Assembly: GCA_900095165.1 (NCBI GenBank)
Contig: LT606947.1
Span: forward strand, 1-64,000
Direction of reading: 5' to 3'
DNA from: Polynucleobacter necessarius
GTDB taxonomy: Bacteria; Pseudomonadota; Gammaproteobacteria; Burkholderiales; Burkholderiaceae
DNA: 64,000 nt
This document shows, one piece after another, positions 55,401 to 64,000 of this stretch (the stretch's first letter is position 1; the number at the start of each line of letters is the position of its first letter). A program made the translations under genes and the position numbers. The notes under the pieces were generated by a model. That model was given only the letters and a program-made list of their open reading frames with translations, searched no databases and was not told where the DNA came from.

Positions 55401-55527
55401 TGGTTCTGAGGTGACTCGTCCATTGGCGGTTGTAGTTATCTCAGGATTATTAACCTCAACCGCATTAACATTACTAGTACTCCCAGTCTTATATAGATGG
55501 TTTGAAGATAAAGAGGTGGAAGCATGA
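52457..55527 (+). pseudogene. czcA: CzcA-like heavy-metal RND efflux pump, frameshift and nonsense codon
   Basis: A proton-driven RND pump of the heavy-metal (HME) family, about 1,020 residues when corrected. It starts MIEKIVRLSLQQRLLVVIIA; SVDAFPDVTNVQIQIAAEAP is the HME signature. At about 53010-53020 the frame is lost and resumes as EYQVLVSPERLRHYQVGLRD. TAG at 53326-53328 then stops it just before MIRGGNAREAVNRIKLKV. Beyond this the frame is open to 55527 and shows helix 4 with GGLAIAIGIMVDGSVVVVEN (D and E of the metal/proton path), and LGKGESPADPGQPNESDPIV. The Mn-riboswitch in front suggests Mn2+; other divalent metals are possible. Confidence 0.92.
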
Positions 55528-55847
55528 TGGAAGTGAAGGCGGTCATTCGCCCAAATAAATTAGCCGCTCTCAGAACGGCGCTTCTGGAAACCCCAGGTTT
55601 TCCAGGAATGACGGTAACTAAAGTTGAGGGATGTAGTGCTCCCAATCGTAGCGGTAAGTTCAATATCAAGGATGAGCTCACGGACTACTCGGCAAAAGTG
55701 AAAATTGAAATTGTTTGCAATGATGAGGTTGCGCAGATTTTCATGGATCAGATTGTGACTATCTGCCAAACAGGTCAAGTGGGGGATGGTGTAGTTTGGT
55801 GCACCGAAGTTTCCAAGGCCTTCTTTATTGCAAAATCCACGCCATAA
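55524..55847 (+). CDS. PII-like protein associated with metal efflux
   Basis: A 107-residue PII-superfamily protein of the kind found at the end of czc/cus-type operons. It starts MMEVKAVIRPNKLAALRTAL at ATG 55524, overlapping the czcA stop, then GFPGMTVTKVEGCSAPNRSG where a nitrogen PII has its GxGRQxG loop, and KVKIEIVCNDEVAQIFMDQI and QVGDGVVWCTEVSKAF, the conserved C-terminal GDG block. The ligand is not known. It is the only gene of the operon without a lesion, although all genes before it are broken. Confidence 0.82.
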   Translation: MMEVKAVIRPNKLAALRTALLETPGFPGMTVTKVEGCSAPNRSGKFNIKDELTDYSAKVKIEIVCNDEVAQIFMDQIVTICQTGQVGDGVVWCTEVSKAFFIAKSTP

Positions 55848-55959
55848 ACAGAATTAAATTAAGCATATTTGAATAATCTACCGAGAATCACAAAATGGCA
55901 GAAATTGTTAGAATATAGAGTGCCCATTAAGGGGTAAGTGCATCTAACAAGGATTGAAT

Positions 55960-58872
55960 ATGGGTGGTATTTCTCAGTGGGAACAGCTCAATGTTGAGCT
56001 CACAGCAGCTCTTGGAAGCTCTGTTCATTTCGACACAGCCCATCAGGCCGTATACGCCTCCGAAGCATCTAACTATCGCCAAATTCCGATTGGGGTTGTC
56101 ACTCCCAAAAATACTGAAGAGTTTGTCAAAGGGATAGAGATTTGCCATCGCAATCATGCGCCAGTGCTGATGCGTGGCGCTGGTACGTCTATGAATGGCC
56201 AGACAGTGAACAACGCAGTAGTGTTCGATATCTCTAAGTACTGTAATTACATCCTCTCTTTGGACCCCCAGTCTGGTGCCGCGGTTGTTGAGCCTGGTGT
56301 CATTTGTGATTCATTGCGTGATGCTGCTGAGTTGCATGGTTTAACTTTTGCTCCAGATCCTTCTACTCATAGCCGCTGTACTTTAGGTGGCATGATTGCC
56401 AATAATTCCTGTGGCGCCCATTCGCTGATGGCGGGAAAGACGCTTGAGAATACAGAAGCTTTAGAAATTCTCACCTATGATGGCGAGCGTTTTTGGGTTG
56501 GACCCACCTCTGATCAAGAGTTACAAGACATCATTGCCGCAGGTGGCCGCAAAGGTCAGATCTACCAAGAGCTGCTTACCCTGCGTGATCGCTATGCCGA
56601 TTTAATTCGTGCGCGCTTCACTAATATTAAGCGCCGAGTTTCTGGATATAACTTAGATCAACTCTTGCCTGAGAACGGTTTTAACGTTGCACGTGCATTG
56701 GTTGGTACCGAAGGCACTTGTGCGCTCACTTTGGCTGCTAAGGTGAGATTGGTAAAGAGCCCAGCAAAGCGTGTGGTTTTAGTCTTAGGATTTGAAGATA
56801 TCTATTTGGCCGGCGATGCCGTACTTGAATACCAGTCATTTAATCCAATCGCCATTGAAGGTTTGGATTACAAGATTATTCGCGGCCTACAGCAGCGTAA
56901 TTTAGCGAAGGCGGAAATTGATTTACTGCCTCCAGGTAACGCCTGGGTAGTAGTTGAGTTTGGTGACGATACGCTTGAGGGCGCGGTAGCTCAGGCTGAA
57001 AAGGCGGAACAGTATTTCAAGAGTAGAACAATGGGTCCTCAGCCATCTACTTGGTTGGTGCCGGACCCTCAAGTGCAAAAACGCATTTGGTCTATTCGGG
57101 AGAATGGCGCCTCTGCAACTCACTTATCGATTGATCCGAATTCACCTGATCCAGTAGTGGGTTGGGAAGACGCTGCAGTAGACCCAGCCCGCTTGGGCGA
57201 GTATCTGCGTGCCTTCCAGGCTTTGGTGGATTCATATGAATATGAAACCTCTCTCTATGGGCACTTTGGAGATGGCTGTATTCATGCGCGCATTACCTTC
57301 AATTTGCGTACCGCTGAAGGTGTTACTAAATTCAGATCATTTATTCGCGATGCAGCCACCTTGGTTGTTGAGTTTGGTGGTTCATTAACTGGCGAGCATG
57401 GTGACGGTCAAGCCCGAGCAGAGTTCCTCCCAATTATGTTCGGTGAAGAATTAATGGGCGCGATGCATGAATTCAAACGCATTTGGGATCCGCAAAATAA
57501 ACTCAACCCCGGTAAGGTAGTTCACCCTTATCGCGTCGATGAAAATTTGCGCATGGGCCCTGAGTACAAGGTGGTTAATATTAAAACTCGCTTGAATTTC
57601 TTAAGTCAAGAGGGCAATGGTTTCCAGCGTGCTGTAGAGCGTTGCGTAGGTATGGGTAAGTGCCGTAGTAAGAAAGTTGGTACGATGTGCCCAAGCTATC
57701 GTGCTACCAAGGAAGAGCGTTTCTCTACTCGTGGCCGCTCCAGATTATTTTGGGAGATGTTGCAAGGCGAAGTGATTACCGATGGCTGGGACAGTAAAGA
57801 GCTTAAAGATGCGCTCAATACTTGCTTGTCTTGCAAGGGTTGCAAGAGTGATTGTCCGGCGCACGTCGACATGGCTTCTTATAAAGCAGAATTTTTATCT
57901 CATTACCACGAAAAAAATAGCAGACCACGCCAAGCCTTAATTATGGGACGTATTGGCGATTGGGCCCCATTCGCCAGTAAGTTCTCTTGGTGGGTCAATG
58001 GCGTGATGCAAACTCCAGGTTTATCGAGTCTTGTAAAATGGATTGGTGGTGTTGCACAGGAGCGTAGCTTACCGAAGTTTGCAGACCAATCCTTCAGAAA
58101 GCAGTTCAAGAAATCCAGGATCAATAAAGTAGGGCAGAAAAAGGTGATTCTTTGGGTGGATACTTTCTGCGAACATTTCCATCCGGAAGTTGCTAATGCT
58201 GCCGTTGAGGTTCTTGCGCATGCTGGCTTTGAGGCGACTTTGCCGAAGACTCCGCTCTGTTGTGGACGTCCCTTGTATGATTTTGGATATCTTGACTTGG
58301 CCAAGCAAAAGCTTGAAAAGATTGTAGATGCGATAGGTGATCAGATTAAAGTGGGTGATGATTCTCCTATCGCCGTTGTTGGCTTGGAGCCTGGTTGTAT
58401 GTCAGTCTTCAAGGATGAGTTGCTGAAGTTTTTCCCAAATGATCCAAGAGCAAAGTTGTTGTCCTCAAGCTCTTATCTATTGGGAGACTTCTTGCACGAG
58501 CAGGGGTATGTGCCACCTTCGCTTGATAGAGATATCTTGGTGCACTCTCATTGCCATCAAAAGTCGCTATTCGGCACTAAAGGTGATGTAGCGCTACTAT
58601 CAGCTCTGGGTGCCAAGGCTAATTACATTGATAGCGGGTGCTGCGGTATGGCTGGATCCTTTGGGTTTAATCCGGAGCATGTTGAGATATCGAAGGCAGT
58701 TGGAGAGTTGGTATTGCTACCAGCTATTCGATCCGCAGATCAGGGCACCATTATTTTGACCAATGGCTTTAGTTGTAGAGAGCAAATTGAGCAAGAGACT
58801 GGCCGAAAGGTAAAGCATTTAGCGGAACTACTTCAGATGGCTCATCGGGCTCAAGAATCCAGGGCAAGCTAA
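55960..58872 (+). CDS. FAD- and Fe-S-dependent dehydrogenase (YdiJ / D-2-hydroxyacid type)
   Basis: A 970-residue flavo-iron-sulfur protein, similar in layout to E. coli YdiJ and D-2-hydroxyglutarate dehydrogenases. Start is taken at ATG 55960 with AAGGA upstream; a TTG at 55954 is also in frame. An FAD_binding_4 domain (PVLMRGAGTSMNGQTVNNAV, about residue 69; DPSTHSRCTLGGMIANNSCG), a linked C-terminal FAD domain (YGHFGDGCIHARI and GSLTGEHGDGQARAEFL), then two Fe-S motifs (VGMGKCRSKKVGTMCPSYRA; LSCKGCKSDCP) and two CCG half-motifs (LCCGRPLYDFG, GCCGMAGSFGF). It passes electrons from a 2-hydroxyacid to an acceptor. Intact. Confidence 0.88.
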   Translation: MGGISQWEQLNVELTAALGSSVHFDTAHQAVYASEASNYRQIPIGVVTPKNTEEFVKGIEICHRNHAPVLMRGAGTSMNGQTVNNAVVFDISKYCNYILSLDPQSGAAVVEPGVICDSLRDAAELHGLTFAPDPSTHSRCTLGGMIANNSCGAHSLMAGKTLENTEALEILTYDGERFWVGPTSDQELQDIIAAGGRKGQIYQELLTLRDRYADLIRARFTNIKRRVSGYNLDQLLPENGFNVARALVGTEGTCALTLAAKVRLVKSPAKRVVLVLGFEDIYLAGDAVLEYQSFNPIAIEGLDYKIIRGLQQRNLAKAEIDLLPPGNAWVVVEFGDDTLEGAVAQAEKAEQYFKSRTMGPQPSTWLVPDPQVQKRIWSIRENGASATHLSIDPNSPDPVVGWEDAAVDPARLGEYLRAFQALVDSYEYETSLYGHFGDGCIHARITFNLRTAEGVTKFRSFIRDAATLVVEFGGSLTGEHGDGQARAEFLPIMFGEELMGAMHEFKRIWDPQNKLNPGKVVHPYRVDENLRMGPEYKVVNIKTRLNFLSQEGNGFQRAVERCVGMGKCRSKKVGTMCPSYRATKEERFSTRGRSRLFWEMLQGEVITDGWDSKELKDALNTCLSCKGCKSDCPAHVDMASYKAEFLSHYHEKNSRPRQALIMGRIGDWAPFASKFSWWVNGVMQTPGLSSLVKWIGGVAQERSLPKFADQSFRKQFKKSRINKVGQKKVILWVDTFCEHFHPEVANAAVEVLAHAGFEATLPKTPLCCGRPLYDFGYLDLAKQKLEKIVDAIGDQIKVGDDSPIAVVGLEPGCMSVFKDELLKFFPNDPRAKLLSSSSYLLGDFLHEQGYVPPSLDRDILVHSHCHQKSLFGTKGDVALLSALGAKANYIDSGCCGMAGSFGFNPEHVEISKAVGELVLLPAIRSADQGTIILTNGFSCREQIEQETGRKVKHLAELLQMAHRAQESRAS

Positions 58873-58896
58873 GGCATCACTTTAGTAAGACCCATT

Positions 58897-58936
58897 AAAT
58901 CAAAACCCCCGAATGAGAATTCAGAGGTTTTGATTT
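58897..58936. terminator. Bidirectional terminator between convergent genes
   Basis: Perfect 11-bp arms (AAATCAAAACC at 58897-58907, GGTTTTGATTT at 58926-58936) with an 18-base loop, in the short gap between the YdiJ-type and Bug-receptor genes. Confidence 0.75.
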
Positions 58937-58943
58937 GAGGAGA

Positions 58944-59921
58944 TTAATTTTGTTCGATCTTGGCGCTTTTTACGATGGCATCAAACTTTTCGCTTTCACT
59001 GTTTGAGAAAGCCTGAAATTCAGACATAGTCATATTGCCCGGTTGCGCACCTTGTTTCTCGAGCGCCTCTTTTACGTCAGGCATTTTGAGAACGTCAACA
59101 ATATCCCTTTGAATTTTTTGACTAATTGCATTCGGTGTACCGCTTGGTACATATACGCCAAACCATTGCGTGAGATCAAAGTTTTGTAGCCAAGGCGTCT
59201 TTGCTAATGGCGGAATATTTTGAGCGGCAATTGATGGTATTTTTGAGGATAGCCCAAGCGCCTTGAGTGCGCCCGACTGAATGTGCGGCAGAACTGTCGG
59301 GAGTCCAGCAAAACCTACGTCAACATGACCAGCCAATAAGTCAGATACCGATGGCGCCACACCCTTATAGGGAACATGAACAAGCTTGATATTTGCCTGC
59401 TCTTCCAGCATCACCGCAGATAAATGTTGTGCAGTACCAGGCCCTGAGGAGGCATAGGTCACTGTGTTTGGATTCTTTTTGGCATAGGCAATTAGCTCTG
59501 CGGCTGTCGAATAGGGTTTTGACGGATTGGTTACCAAAACAAATGGAAGTTTTACAAGTAGGGTGACTGGTTTCAAGTCGACATCTGGGTTGTAAGGCAT
59601 CTTTTGCATGAAGTGTTGGTTGATTACTACTTCAGCCGTGGCACACATGAGGATGGTCAATCCATCAGATGGCGCTTTAGCAACAAAGTTTGCGCCAATA
59701 GTTCCGCTGCCACCAGCTTTATTTTCAACAACGACGGGTTGTTTCCAAATATCTGCAAGCTTTAAGCTAACTAAACGAGCGACTGGGTCAACTCCACCTC
59801 CAGGCGCGTAAGGAACAATAACCTTCACTGGGCGGTCTGGCCATGACTGTGCTATGGCTGCAGAAGAGATGCCGATGAAAAGTGGTGCAGTCAAACTTGT
59901 GAGAGCATTTATTAGGCGCAT
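58944..59921 (-). CDS. Bug-family tripartite-tricarboxylate solute receptor
   Basis: A 325-residue periplasmic binding protein of the Bug (TctC-like) family, common in Burkholderiales. Signal peptide of about 24 residues (ending AAIAQS), then WPDRPVKVIVPYAPGGGVDP, the family opening, followed by LVSLKLADIWKQPVVVENKA and GGSGTIGANFVAKAPSDGLT, the ligand-binding loop. No TctA/TctB partners are present in the window, so it may work with a permease elsewhere or as an orphan. Intact. Confidence 0.92.
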   Translation of the reverse strand: MRLINALTSLTAPLFIGISSAAIAQSWPDRPVKVIVPYAPGGGVDPVARLVSLKLADIWKQPVVVENKAGGSGTIGANFVAKAPSDGLTILMCATAEVVINQHFMQKMPYNPDVDLKPVTLLVKLPFVLVTNPSKPYSTAAELIAYAKKNPNTVTYASSGPGTAQHLSAVMLEEQANIKLVHVPYKGVAPSVSDLLAGHVDVGFAGLPTVLPHIQSGALKALGLSSKIPSIAAQNIPPLAKTPWLQNFDLTQWFGVYVPSGTPNAISQKIQRDIVDVLKMPDVKEALEKQGAQPGNMTMSEFQAFSNSESEKFDAIVKSAKIEQN

Positions 59922-60148
59922 ATGATTTAAGAAAAAGTGATCCAGTTAATAAAGTTGAATTTCAGCTTATCAGAGAAATGAGATTATCTATACCTGAGCC
60001 ATCATATAGTTTGCTGGGTGGCTTGCAAATATCTTATAACTCTAGGAAAACCCGATGTCCAAGTTTTTGTACTAAGATTTGGAAAATCCTTTATTTTTTT
60101 TGGGATAAATAAAAACTAAAAAATGCTCTCCTTTTATGGGGGGCTGAA

Positions 60149-60624
60149 TTGGAGGCAGATATAGAAAAAATTACCTTACAAGTAAATGGTATCAGTAAGA
60201 CTATTGAGGTTGATCCGCAAACACCTTTACTGTACGTATTGCGAGATGATCTCGATTTAAAGGGGCCTAAGTTTGGTTGTGGTAAAGGTCAGTGCGGTAC
60301 TTGTACAGTATTAATTGGCGGGGAAGCATCAAGGTTTTGTCAGATTCCAATAGGTAGATTATCCGGCGCCAAGGTGATCACTTTAGAGGGTCTAGGCACC
60401 TCAGTTAAGCCCAGCCCTGTTCAGGGGCGTTCATTATTGAGCAAGCCGCCCAATGTGGATATTGCATCAACGGTATGGTTATTACAGCCACCGCCCTCTT
60501 AAAACAAAATAAAAACCCTACTGACGATGAAATTAAGACCGCTCTGGCGGAGAACCTCTGTCGTTGTGGAGCTCACTCCCGAATTATTAGTGCGGTAAAG
60601 CGCGCTGCAAAGATGATGGCCTAA
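60149..60624 (+). pseudogene. [2Fe-2S] subunit of a xanthine-dehydrogenase-family enzyme (IorA-like), one frameshift
   Basis: A small iron-sulfur subunit as in isoquinoline 1-oxidoreductase. TTG 60149 starts a frame with LQVNGISKTIEVDPQTPLLY and GCGKGQCGTCTVLIGGEASR, the first [2Fe-2S] motif. At a run of four G (60424-60427; five expected) the frame is lost. With the extra base the second half reads AFIIEQAAQCGYC..., then LCRCGAHSRIISAVKRAAK to TAA 60622-60624, the second cluster. Corrected length about 158. As it stands it ends at 60502. It precedes the large molybdenum subunit by six bases. Confidence 0.88.
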
Positions 60625-60630
60625 GGGGAT

Positions 60631-62832
60631 ATGAAAATGCAAAGAAGAGATTTTTTAAAGAAAAGTTCAGCCCTCATTGTGGGTTTTAACTTTATGTCTT
60701 ACGTAAGCCCTGGGTTTGCTTCACCTGAGTCCTTGAATAAGAAGGATGTTAGCGCATGGCTGCAATTAGATGGTGATGGTTTAATTACGATCTATAGCGG
60801 CAAGGTAGATTTAGGAGCTGGCGTTAAAACTGCGTTAATTCAAATGACTGCTGATGAGTTAGATGTGCCGATGGGCAAAATTAAGATGGTCATGGGTGAT
60901 ACCGGCACCACTATCGATCAAGGACAAACTACAGGAAGCTTATCCATTAAGGATGGTGGAGTGACCATACGAGCGGCCTGTGCAACAGCACGTGGAGCTC
61001 TGATTGCTCAAGCTGCTCAATACTGGGACGTAAGCCCAAGTGATGTCAGCACAACTGGCGATGGCTCACTAGTCCTCAAAACTAAGAACATCACAATTAC
61101 TTGTGATCAATTATTAAAAGATAATTTTCAATCTCTTCAAGTAGCTGATAAACCAGTGTTGAAGAAGTATTCGGAATACCGATTTGTTGGTAAATCAGTG
61201 CCTATGGTAGATATTCCTGCGAAAGTGACGGGAGAATTTACTTATGTACATGATGTCAAAATTCCTGGAATGCTTCATGCTCGAGTCATTTTCCCTAAAA
61301 ATATTGGTTCTAAACTGATTTCCGTTGATGTAAACCCTGTTTCTTCTCTGTCGGGTTTTGTAAAAATTGTTCGAAAAGATGATTACCTCGCGGTAGTTTC
61401 AAAAACTGAGTGGGGCGCCATTCAGGCAGCAAAAAATCTCAAAGTTCAGTGGAGTGATTGACAAGGCTTGCCCTCTGAGTAAAATATGTATGCAGTTTGG
61501 CGAGGCCTAGAGGTATTGAAGGTAGAAGAGCGTCAAAAGCGTGGGGATGTTGCTGCTGGGCTTCAGAGTTCGGTGAAGCAATTAAAGACTAGCTATCAAT
61601 TTCCAATTCACTCGCATGCTTCAATGGGCCCATCATGTGCAGTCGCAAGTTTTAAGGATGGCAAATGTGAAATTTGGTCTCCATCTCAAGCAACGCACTC
61701 TCTACAAACAGAAATATCAAGCGTTTTGGGGGTCAATAAGTCCAATGTGCGACTTTACTATGTGGATGGCTCTGGCTGTTATGGCAGAAATGGTCATGAA
61801 GATTGCTCTGCGGATGCGGCTTTGATCTCGATGTTAGCTGGCGCTCCAATTCGAGTTCAGTGGATGCGTGAAGATGAGCTTGGCTGGGATCCTAAGAGGC
61901 CTCCAACGGTAGTTGATTTCGAGGGTGGACTTGATAATAACGGTAATGTTATTGCTTGGAAGTCCAGCTTTATTCTGAGTGCTCAGAGTGGCACATTGGC
62001 CGAGTACCCATTGCTTTCTGCGGTACATTCAGGGCTGAAGAGGACGGGGATGTATACCGGTAATATTGTGAATAATTCTGACGTTGAATATGTCTTCCCG
62101 AACGCTTATACCAAAGTCAGTCGAGTAAATAACGTCTTTTTGCGTACCTCTCATTTGCGTATACATGGGCGCATGCAGAATAACTTTGCAAATGAATGTT
62201 TCATGGATGAATTGGCTGCAACTGCATCCAAGGACCCAATTCAATTTCGACTGGCATATTTGAAAGATCCTCGGTCTATTGATGTGATTAATGCCGTTGC
62301 AAAGAGTGCGAATTGGGAGATCCGCCCATCCCCTCAGAAAAAAGACTTCTGGAAATATCGCCAAGGGTAGGGGCTTTTCTTACGTCTGCTATCAAAATAA
62401 TGTGACTTATGTGGCCATGATTGCTGATGTGGAGGTCAATAAAAAAACAGGTCACGTCAAGGTCACCAAGATTTATTGCAGCCATGATTGTGGAATGATA
62501 GTGAATCCAGATGGTGCGATTAATCAAATTGATGGTGGTATTCATCAAACTGTGAGTCGTACGCTGATTGAGAATGTTACTTTTGATCATTCAAGGGTAA
62601 CGAGCGTAGATTGGAATAGTTATCCAATTCTCAAATTCCCGGAGATTCCTGAAATCAAAACAATCTTGATTGATCGCCCAGAAGCTCCACCTTGGGGGGC
62701 GGTGAAATGTCGGCTACGACTGTACCTGCAGCTATTTCTAACGCAATCTTTGATGCAGTAGGCATCAGAATGCGTACAGTGCCATTTACTGATAAAAGAG
62801 TTTTAGAGGCCTTGAATAAAAAATCAAGCTAA
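60631..62832 (+). pseudogene. Molybdopterin-binding large subunit (IorB-like aldehyde/isoquinoline oxidoreductase), two nonsense codons and two frameshifts
   Basis: A Tat-type leader (MQRRDFLKKSSALIVGFNFM) and then GLITIYSGKVDLGAGVKTAL. TGA 61459-61461 (tryptophan expected) and TAA 61480-61482 stop the first part; the frame goes on as MYAVWRGLEVLKVEERQKRG and HASMGPSCAVASFKDGKCEI. At six A (62338-62343; five expected) it shifts to KGRGFSYVCYQNNVTYVAMI with a CGMIVNPDGAINQIDGG block. A further shift near 62700 (one G missing) restores SATTVPAAISNAIFDAVGIR to TAA 62830-62832. Corrected length about 734. With four lesions plus one in its partner, this enzyme is long dead. Confidence 0.9.
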
Positions 62833-62840
62833 AAGAGTTC

Positions 62841-62864
62841 ATCTGCGGACCCGTTCCCGCAGAT
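62841..62864. terminator. Hairpin between convergent pseudogenes
   Basis: Perfect 8-bp arms ATCTGCGG and CCGCAGAT with an eight-base loop. No T run follows, so termination is plausible but not certain. Confidence 0.55.
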
Positions 62865-62876
62865 GAATACTTGCGC

Positions 62877-63806
62877 TTATCTTTGCAGCCCCTGAAGGGC
62901 GCTCACTATATTGCTTGCTGCCGCTCTACCCATGTTGATGTGGGCATCGTTAGTAACGCCGCCAATATGAGGGCTAAGCAGAATCCTGGGATTCCCTTGG
63001 AATAGGTGGGGGTACTCATCGGTTCTACGGCAAAGCTATCTAGGGCAGCCATTGCAACAGTACCAAAAGAGACTGCATCTAATAATGCGGGTTCGTTAAT
63101 TAATCCGCCTCGAGCGGTATTGATGATGATTGCCCCAGGTTTACATTGGATTAGGGTGTCCTCTATTTAGCAGGTTTTTATTATCTGCTGTTAGTGGGCA
63201 GTGAAAAGAGATGGCATCAGATTTTTCCCAGATGGTCTTAATGGGTACTGAGTGAATGTAACTTGGCACATTCTTTGCAAAGGGGTCAAAACCAATAACG
63301 CGCATACCCATAGCATCACATATTTTTGCAAAGCGTTGGCCTATGGCGCCCAGGCCGATAATGCCAATGGTTTTTCCATTAAGTTCCAGTGTTTTAAATG
63401 TCGCCTTATCCCAGCGTCCAAAATGCATGCGCTTATTTAGGTGAATGATTGATTTTGCACAAGCCAATAGTAGGGCTAACGCATGTTCTGCGACTGCTGG
63501 GGCATTTGCACCAACAGCTGCCAGCACTTGGATGCCCCTCTTTTTAGCTGCATCCTGATCGATTGAATCTGTACCGCTGCCATGCTTTGAAATGACTTTT
63601 AGATTTGGTGCTAAATCCATCATTTCGGCTGTGAAGCTGCCATAACGAACAATGACGCCGATAGGGGGGTTATGGTATTGACAAAGCGCTAGAACGTCAG
63701 CTTCCTGAGGGGCTTTGCCGGCGTAAATAATTTCAAAGTCACTGAGTATTTTTATTGCTTGTTCCGCTAAATCAGCGCCAGTAACTAGTATTACCGGCTG
63801 CCTCAT
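62877..63806 (-). pseudogene. D-isomer-specific 2-hydroxyacid dehydrogenase, two opposing frameshifts
   Basis: ATG 63806 opens MRQPVILVTGADLAEQAIKI. The NAD-binding motif is NGKTIGIIGLGAIGQRFAKI, and the catalytic arginine region precedes. Near 63160 one base is inserted and the frame turns to DTLIQCKPGAIIINTARGGL with the substrate-binding arginine, then DAVSFGTVAMAALDSFAVEP. At five C (63008-63012 on the given strand as G; six expected) a base is missing, restoring GNPRILLSPHIGGVTNDAHI with the catalytic histidine. The end is TAA at 62877-62879. Corrected length 309. The ATG overlaps the RraA-family stop. The 2-oxoacid partner is unknown. Confidence 0.88.
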
Positions 63807-64000
63807 ATGGCTTCGCCCGCCTGAATAACGCCTGCATTTACTAGAGCGGCATTCAGCCAAGGTGCCGCTGTATCGCCCATTCGAATGGAGGCGATACGCT
63901 TTTCTTCAGCTTTCAATTTTTCTTTGGCTAGCGGTAAAAGAGATTCAATTTTGTCCCGCTCAACCACTACTACTCCATCAGCATCCGCCGTAATGAAGTC
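63803..64000 (-). CDS. RraA-family protein (4-hydroxy-4-methyl-2-oxoglutarate aldolase-like), partial
   Basis: The last 65 residues of a protein that extends beyond the right edge. It reads DFITADADGVVVVERDKIES, with the DxDGVVVVP-like block that closes RraA-type folds, then a helical tail ending GVIQAGEAI. RraA-family enzymes are class II pyruvate aldolases or regulators; the partial sequence cannot tell which. Its stop overlaps the start of the 2-hydroxyacid dehydrogenase (ATGA), so the two form an operon for a small acid pathway. No lesion is seen in the visible part. Confidence 0.75.
   Translation of the reverse strand, partial: DFITADADGVVVVERDKIESLLPLAKEKLKAEEKRIASIRMGDTAAPWLNAALVNAGVIQAGEAI

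Noticed and set aside
7310..62832. Stop-codon reassignment or read-through as the reason for the many in-frame stops
   Set aside because: TAA, TAG and TGA all occur as premature stops at positions of different residues, and all three end intact genes. No single reassignment fits, and frameshifts occur in the same genes.
1..64000. Mobile elements, prophage, CRISPR array, tRNA or rRNA genes
   Set aside because: I looked in all gaps over 100 bases and saw no transposase remnants, terminal repeats, regularly spaced repeats or cloverleaf-like sequence. A tRNA scan was not possible by eye for certain, but nothing convincing appeared.

Overview
The window looks like a betaproteobacterial chromosome, most probably Polynucleobacter (Burkholderiaceae). 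The supporting content is a monomeric NADP isocitrate dehydrogenase, a DUF6352 protein, a phasin, a Bug-type solute receptor, DarP, and a DUF934 gene overlapping cysI, all at moderate-to-low G+C. The striking property is gene decay. I count about 26 genes that read well across their whole length except for one or a few in-frame stops or 1-2 base indels, lying between intact neighbours. That fits a lineage early in genome reduction, such as the Euplotes symbiont P. necessarius; the species is inference from content, not from a search. I saw no insertion sequence, phage, CRISPR array, tRNA or rRNA.

Layout. 0.1-2.7 kb: surface polysaccharide genes (sugar transferase, FlaA1/CapD-type enzyme). 3.4-4.4 kb: ChaA antiporter. 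4.6-9.0 kb: siroheme/sulfite region (frameshifted cbiX, intact cobA and DUF934, dead cysI) with a VapBC pair. 9.3-13.3 kb: broken serine hydrolase, small membrane proteins, HdeD, broken acyltransferase. 13.4-14.8 kb: possible sRNA/terminator, DarP, a reverse-order toxin-antitoxin pair. 14.9-17.5 kb: broken GMC oxidoreductase and EamA transporter. 17.6-22.5 kb: branched-chain amino-acid ABC transporter (receptor, LivH, frameshifted LivM, LivG, LivF). 23.2-25.5 kb: persulfide/sulfite detoxification (broken TauE, persulfide dioxygenase, BigR-like regulator, DUF2892) around an AT-rich palindrome. 25.5-28.3 kb: ApbE flavinylation module behind two Fur-like boxes, with three of four genes carrying a nonsense codon.

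28.4-39.4 kb: DUF3820 (frameshifted), secreted nuclease, lytic transglycosylase, FKBP, DUF6352, MFS, isocitrate dehydrogenase, CbiM-like permease, MsrPQ, broken lipocalin. 39.4-48.8 kb: MBL hydrolase, broken outer-membrane protein, SDR, broken FAH-family protein, broken solute receptor, broken DUF2889, RsuA-type pseudouridine synthase, pterin dehydratase, isochorismatase-type hydrolase, broken GNAT, second broken TauE, broken parvulin. 48.9-55.8 kb: phasin, then a yybP-ykoY (Mn2+) riboswitch leading a czcCBA-type efflux operon in which all three pump genes are dead but the terminal PII-like gene is open. 56-64 kb: YdiJ-type FAD/Fe-S dehydrogenase, Bug receptor, dead isoquinoline 1-oxidoreductase-type pair, dead 2-hydroxyacid dehydrogenase, and the C-terminus of an RraA-family protein.

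Taken together, transport of amino acids, core metabolism and protein repair are kept, while sulfite assimilation, metal efflux, sulfite export, accessory oxidoreductases and an iron-regulated redox module are being lost.
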